DNA of 18,855 nucleotides from JAVZCJ01 sp964532175. GTDB taxonomy: Archaea > Thermoproteota > Nitrososphaeria_A > Caldarchaeales > JAVZCJ01. The first letter of the stretch is position 1, and each line of letters starts with the position of its first letter. Both the position numbers and the translations under genes were made by a program. Location: the NCBI GenBank assembly GCA_964532175.1, contig CAZHGP010000026.1, positions 1 to 18,855 on the forward strand. Reading direction: 5' to 3'. A model generated the notes under the pieces. The model searched no databases and had not been told where the DNA came from. It saw only the letters and a list, made by a program, of their open reading frames with translations. Below, in pieces: positions 15,272-18,855 of the stretch.

Positions 15272-16129
15272 TTATCCTTTAATAGCTCCTAATGTTAATC
15301 CTCTAATTATATATTTTTGAAGCATTAATGCAAAAATTATTACAGGTATCGCTGTTATAACTCCTGTTGCTGCCAAAGGTCCCCATAATACACCATATTC
15401 TGTTACAAATAATCCAGCATAAACTGGTAGTGTTTGTGCTCTGGGACCAGTTGCAAGTACAAGCGCTATTAAAAATTCATTCCAACTAAATATGAATGCA
15501 AAAATTGCAGAGATAGCAACTCCTGGAGCTGCTAATGGTAAAGCTACTTTCATAAATACTTCAAGTTCAGAACAACCATCTATAAGAGCGGCTTCATCTA
15601 TTTCTTTGGGAATGTTTTTAAAAATTCCTATCATGAACCAAGTTGTTATAGGCAATGTTATTAATTGATAAACAAGTATTAATGCAATGACAGTATTAAA
15701 CAATCCAATTGTTCTCATCATAATAACTAATGGTAGAAGAACAGCTATTGGAGGAATCATCCTTAAACTTAATATCCAGTTAGCTAAACCTAACCCCCCA
15801 ATTCTATATCTTTGTATAGCATATGCTACCATTGCACCAGAAAAAGTTGAAACTAAAGCTGTGGCTATAGCTACAATTATGCTATTAAGTAAATATGGTA
15901 TAATGGATGGAAAAGCCCCTTTTACTCCATAAGTAGCTCCTGTAATAAGTTTTGCATAGCTTTCAATTGTTGGATTTTTTGGAAAGAAATGAGGCGACAT
16001 CCATTCTTCTAATGACTTAAATGAAGTAGATACCATCCATATTATTGGTGTTAAATAAACTATTATTAAAGCCCATACGAATATTGTTAATATTAAACCA
16101 TAAATTCTTTCTTTTTTCATATTAATCAC
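15272..16129 (-). CDS. Carbohydrate ABC transporter permease, MalG/UgpE type
   Basis: 285 aa with six predicted membrane helices (first at about 10-31, last near 255-275). The EAA loop that docks the ATPase is present: EIDEAALIDG followed by the conserved G and P in VALPLAAPG. The N-terminal region TPIIWMVSTSFKS is typical of the MalG side of CUT1 importers. It forms the channel with the MalF-type partner encoded directly upstream. The annotated start is a GTG that follows the partner's TGA stop immediately; an ATG three codons later (MKKERIYG) is equally plausible. No ATPase gene follows. Confidence 0.93.
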   Translation of the reverse strand: MINMKKERIYGLILTIFVWALIIVYLTPIIWMVSTSFKSLEEWMSPHFFPKNPTIESYAKLITGATYGVKGAFPSIIPYLLNSIIVAIATALVSTFSGAMVAYAIQRYRIGGLGLANWILSLRMIPPIAVLLPLVIMMRTIGLFNTVIALILVYQLITLPITTWFMIGIFKNIPKEIDEAALIDGCSELEVFMKVALPLAAPGVAISAIFAFIFSWNEFLIALVLATGPRAQTLPVYAGLFVTEYGVLWGPLAATGVITAIPVIIFALMLQKYIIRGLTLGAIKG

Positions 16130-17041
16130 TCAAATTATTTCTCCAATTTTGGTAAATTTTATAAAGAGTGTAGCTATCAATGTAGAAATTCCTAATAAAA
16201 TTAATGATTGAAGTGAAGCATAACCTGCATCCGCAAAAACAGTAATATATTGAAAACCAGTTTTATATATATAGTAAGGATAAGTTGTAGTTATCACTCC
16301 TGGTCCACCCATAGTTAAAGTATAAACTATGTCAAATATTTTTAATGAATCTATTATCCTAAAAATAAGTATAGTTGTCATTGTTACTTTGAGTAATGGT
16401 AAAGTTATATATCTTATTCTTTGTTTCCATGTAGCCCCATCCACAAGAGCAGCTTCATAAAATTCTATAGGTATGCTTTCTATACCGCCTATCAATGCAA
16501 GAGTTATAAAAGGTGTCCATTGCCATATATCTAAAATTCCTAATATGAATAATACATTAAATGGATCTCCAAAGGGATTACTTAACCATTCTTGTGGAGT
16601 TAAACCAATAATTTCAAATATTGCATTCAATGGACCATATTTATAGAAAATCGTTCTCCAATTAATTCCATTAACTACTGCAGGAATTACCATTGGTATT
16701 ATTAATATCGTTCTTAATATCTTTCTACCTTGAACATATTTCATAGTTAATAATATTGCCAATAATAATCCAAAAATAAATTCTATAGGAATAGTGAAAA
16801 TTATAAAAGTTAGCGTTATAAAAAGAGATTGTCTTAATTCCCAATCTATTATTAAATTCTTAAAATTTTCTAATCCAACGAAAATCGGAATAGGGTTACG
16901 TGCAGGATGATACTTAAAAAATATCATATACCACATATAAACAGTTGGGTATATTACTAAAGTAAGGAGAAATAAGATAGTTGGTAAAACTAATAAATAT
17001 AAAGATTTTCTTTTAGAATACTTTATGGATATTTTTGACAT
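16130..17041 (-). CDS. Carbohydrate ABC transporter permease, MalF/UgpA type
   Basis: 303 aa with six membrane helices. The first is at about 13-36, followed by a periplasm-side-like loop with the WYMIFFKYHPARNP and FVGLENFKNL segments common in MalF-type permeases. The EAA loop is EFYEAALVDGATWKQRIRYITLPLL. It lacks the large extra domain of E. coli MalF, as in most CUT1 systems. It pairs with the MalG-type gene that follows without any gap. It is separated by 50 bp from the binding-protein gene. That spacer carries an oligo-T signal, so the permeases may be made in smaller amounts than the binding protein. Confidence 0.93.
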   Translation of the reverse strand: MSKISIKYSKRKSLYLLVLPTILFLLTLVIYPTVYMWYMIFFKYHPARNPIPIFVGLENFKNLIIDWELRQSLFITLTFIIFTIPIEFIFGLLLAILLTMKYVQGRKILRTILIIPMVIPAVVNGINWRTIFYKYGPLNAIFEIIGLTPQEWLSNPFGDPFNVLFILGILDIWQWTPFITLALIGGIESIPIEFYEAALVDGATWKQRIRYITLPLLKVTMTTILIFRIIDSLKIFDIVYTLTMGGPGVITTTYPYYIYKTGFQYITVFADAGYASLQSLILLGISTLIATLFIKFTKIGEII

Positions 17042-17054
17042 TCTTATTCACATT

Positions 17055-17073
17055 AAAAAAAAGGAAAAGGGGG
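17055..17073 (-). terminator. Oligo-T signal between binding-protein and permease genes
   Basis: On the minus strand, CCCCCTTTTCC runs into eight T residues about 20 nt after the binding-protein stop. In archaea such T-runs terminate transcription partially or fully. An AT-rich TATAAATTTATTTATA-like element (17075-17090) just before it could be a weak internal promoter. Confidence 0.4.
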
Positions 17074-17091
17074 ATATAAATTTATTTATAC

Positions 17092-18558
17092 TTAAGCCCA
17101 TCCTGTTCTTTTTAGAATTTCATTCCAATCCTTAACGGTATTCTCTAGAGCAGTTTTTGCATCTATTCTTCCTATAAAGAATTCAGAAACCCATTTAACT
17201 AATGCATCATCAAGTTCTGGTTCTGGTGGTATGTATGTTCTTACAGCAGGATGTAGCAATTGCTCGTAAAGTGCATTCATGTATGGATATTTTGGAGCTA
17301 ATGCTTTAATTACTGAAGCTCGAGATGGAAATACTTGTCCTACTTCCCATGAAACTTTTTGAGAATCTGCAAGAGTACAGAATTGTATAAACATCCAAGC
17401 CTCTTTAGGATGTTTTGCATATTTACTTACACCTATTTGCCATGTTCCATCACATCCTAAACCTCCAGGATGTTTTGTTGCAGCAACTTTACCAGCTACT
17501 TCTGGATGATATTTTTCTGCTTGATCTATAAGTTCTATTCCAGCACTTGCCCATAGTGGTAGAAGGGCTGCTTTACCTTTACCAAAAGCTTCTAAAGCTT
17601 CTGGATAATCTGCTTCGTATGGACTAGGCGCATATTTTGTGATTTCTTTATAATATTCAAGTGCTTGTATTCCTTCATTTCCAAGAGCTGGATCAAATGC
17701 TGGTTTCCCATCAGCTGTGAAATAATGTCCCCATGGCATTTTAACTTCACCAAATTTTTTAATCCCTTCAGATGTGGTTCTCCATACGGCAAAAAATGGT
17801 AAATATTGCCAGAATATTACATGTGTTCTTTTACCTACTATTGCTACTCCATAATCTACAGGTGAATCTGGATTTATACTTTTAGTGAAATATCTTCCAA
17901 TTACTAAGAAATCTGTAAGTGTTTCAGGTACTTTCATTTCTTTAGGTATCTCTTCTTTCAAACCAAATTTTGCAATTAGCGATGTAAGTTCACTCATATG
18001 TTCTGATACCCATTTTTTATAATGTTCTTTTATTGATGGATTTTCAATAAGATCTTTTCTATAGAATAAAGGCATTACATTTGCAGCATAAACAACTCCA
18101 ATACGTTTCCCCTCCCAAAAAGCATATTGTCTATCAATAGTTGGTATGAGGTCGTCATAATCACTTTTTGTAAGTATTTCGGCATCAGGATATTTACTCT
18201 TTAATTCATCCCATGTATAGACATGAGGAGCGAATGTCCCAGTCCATATACAGTCCCAAAAGTATATTTCAAATTCTCCTCCTTTAACAGATATATCATA
18301 AAAAAGTTTCTCTCTCATAGTATCCCAATCATAGGTTACTACTTCAATTTTTATTCCCGGATATTTTTCCATAAATTTGCTTGCTAAATCTTTCATAGCT
18401 ACAGCAAATGATCCCCATGCAGCTACTTTCATTTCAACTTTTGGAGGAGCAAGTATTGTAAAATATGCATACACTCCAATTATAATCACTATTATCAATA
18501 CTACTGCTATTATTGCTGCTTGAACTTTTGTTATAGCTTTTTTATAATTTTTATTCAT
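17092..18558 (-). CDS. Extracellular sugar-binding protein of an ABC importer, class III signal peptide
   Basis: 488 aa. The N-terminus MNKNYKKAITKVQ leads into a long hydrophobic helix (about 12-33). KKA followed by ITKVQ fits the archaeal class III (prepilin-type) pattern, cut after A8 by a PibD-like peptidase with the helix kept; there is no lipobox. From about 43 the mature domain has family-1 solute-binding features: SFAVAMKDLASKFMEKYPGIKIEVV, a YDDLIPT segment, GKGKAALLPLWASAGIE near the middle and HPKEAWMFIQF with VGQVFPSR toward the end. Aromatics throughout fit a carbohydrate ligand, identity unknown. It is first in the transporter operon. AAGGTGAT lies 5 nt before the ATG, an excellent ribosome site, and a good TATA box is further upstream. 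Confidence 0.93.
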   Translation of the reverse strand: MNKNYKKAITKVQAAIIAVVLIIVIIIGVYAYFTILAPPKVEMKVAAWGSFAVAMKDLASKFMEKYPGIKIEVVTYDWDTMREKLFYDISVKGGEFEIYFWDCIWTGTFAPHVYTWDELKSKYPDAEILTKSDYDDLIPTIDRQYAFWEGKRIGVVYAANVMPLFYRKDLIENPSIKEHYKKWVSEHMSELTSLIAKFGLKEEIPKEMKVPETLTDFLVIGRYFTKSINPDSPVDYGVAIVGKRTHVIFWQYLPFFAVWRTTSEGIKKFGEVKMPWGHYFTADGKPAFDPALGNEGIQALEYYKEITKYAPSPYEADYPEALEAFGKGKAALLPLWASAGIELIDQAEKYHPEVAGKVAATKHPGGLGCDGTWQIGVSKYAKHPKEAWMFIQFCTLADSQKVSWEVGQVFPSRASVIKALAPKYPYMNALYEQLLHPAVRTYIPPEPELDDALVKWVSEFFIGRIDAKTALENTVKDWNEILKRTGWA

Positions 18559-18563
18559 TTTTC

Positions 18564-18571
18564 ATCACCTT
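18564..18571 (-). promoter_or_regulatory. Strong ribosome-binding site of the binding-protein gene
   Basis: AAGGTGAT on the minus strand, 5 nt before the ATG at 18558, is close to a full match to the archaeal 16S tail and fixes this start. Confidence 0.6.
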
Positions 18572-18599
18572 AATAGCGTATATAGAATATTAGGTTGAA

Positions 18600-18608
18600 A
18601 TATATAAG
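18600..18608 (-). promoter_or_regulatory. TATA box of the sugar-transport operon
   Basis: CTTATATAT on the minus strand, preceded by an A-rich BRE-like stretch, is the best TATA box in this spacer. It predicts transcription start near 18577 and a leader of roughly 20 nt that contains the ribosome site. The rest of the spacer up to 18855 shows no gene; it is slightly less AT-rich at 18725-18785 but has no recognisable structure. Confidence 0.55.
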
Positions 18609-18855
18609 TTTTATGTTTTAAACTGATTATTTTTAAAAATAATTTGATATTTTTTTTAATAAATGATTAAACTTTATTTCTATAAAAATGAAAATGTCTT
18701 TTTCTTAATTTAAATTCATAAATTTTCCGCAGAAAAACGAGTTTATTTTCTCTTATCTGAGCCTTTTGAGATTATATTTTCGTCGACATTTAATATCAAT
18801 AATGTTTTAAATCAACCATTTTGAATTTATAGAAGTTCATTCCTTCTCATATTGG

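Noticed and set aside
17592..17792. 66-aa minus-strand open frame
   Set aside because: Same strand but a different frame inside the binding-protein gene, with no supporting signal.
18640..18855. Possible small RNA in the slightly GC-richer right end
   Set aside because: A CTGA (box D-like) occurs but no box C (RTGATGA) at a suitable distance on either strand, and no stable hairpin is evident.
1..18855. tRNA, rRNA, CRISPR array or insertion sequence
   Set aside because: In such an AT-rich genome RNA genes stand out as GC-rich islands, and none is seen; no regularly spaced repeats, transposase motifs or terminal inverted repeats were found.

Overview
This is a strongly AT-rich archaeal window, most likely from a thermophilic or anaerobic member of the Thermoproteota/TACK side and probably from a draft or metagenome assembly, because it contains a run of exactly 100 N. 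The archaeal assignment rests on several things: formylmethanofuran:tetrahydromethanopterin formyltransferase (Ftr), a CofE-like protein of the coenzyme F420 ligase family, TATA-type promoters such as TTTAAATATA about 30 nt upstream of starts, GGTG-type Shine-Dalgarno sites, and a sugar-binding protein with a class III (pilin-like) archaeal signal peptide. The lineage cannot be fixed more closely from this window alone.

Layout. 94-969 (+) is a divergent CofE-like protein. 1003-2956 (-) is a compact three-gene operon: a four-helix membrane protein, a charged helical protein, and an SPFH protein ending in three zinc ribbons. It resembles bacterial membrane-stress loci only in outline. 3030-3434 (-) is an OsmC-like protein. 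3695-4125 (+) is a retropepsin-like aspartic protease interrupted by the 100-N assembly gap and, further on, by a one-base frameshift. 4429-4821 (+) is a small cupin and 4994-6235 (+) a glutamate dehydrogenase.

6488-8582 (-) holds two zinc-dependent medium-chain alcohol/polyol dehydrogenases in tandem. Divergent from them, 8648-12278 (+) is a 2-oxoacid/acetoin dehydrogenase-type operon: E1 alpha, E1 beta, an unrecognised membrane-anchored protein, and lipoyl E2. No E3 is present. The two transcription units share a 65-bp spacer with a near-symmetric TATA box. A working idea is that the locus handles acetoin/2,3-butanediol or a similar hydroxy-ketone pair, but the substrate is not proven by sequence.

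12297-13163 (-) is the membrane protease HtpX, with a perfect inverted repeat over its presumed promoter. 13350-14249 (+) is Ftr, which points to tetrahydromethanopterin-linked C1 metabolism. 14254-18558 (-) reads, in transcription order: a solute-binding protein, two MalF/MalG-type permeases, and an NAD-dependent sugar epimerase. This is a carbohydrate ABC importer with no ATPase in the window. The last ~300 bases carry only the promoter of the binding-protein gene.

Most promising for novelty: the unknown membrane protein translationally coupled inside the 2-oxoacid dehydrogenase operon, the SPFH/zinc-ribbon three-gene module, and the broken protease, whose codon use differs from its neighbours. 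Nothing here clearly amounts to a new defence or mobile system.
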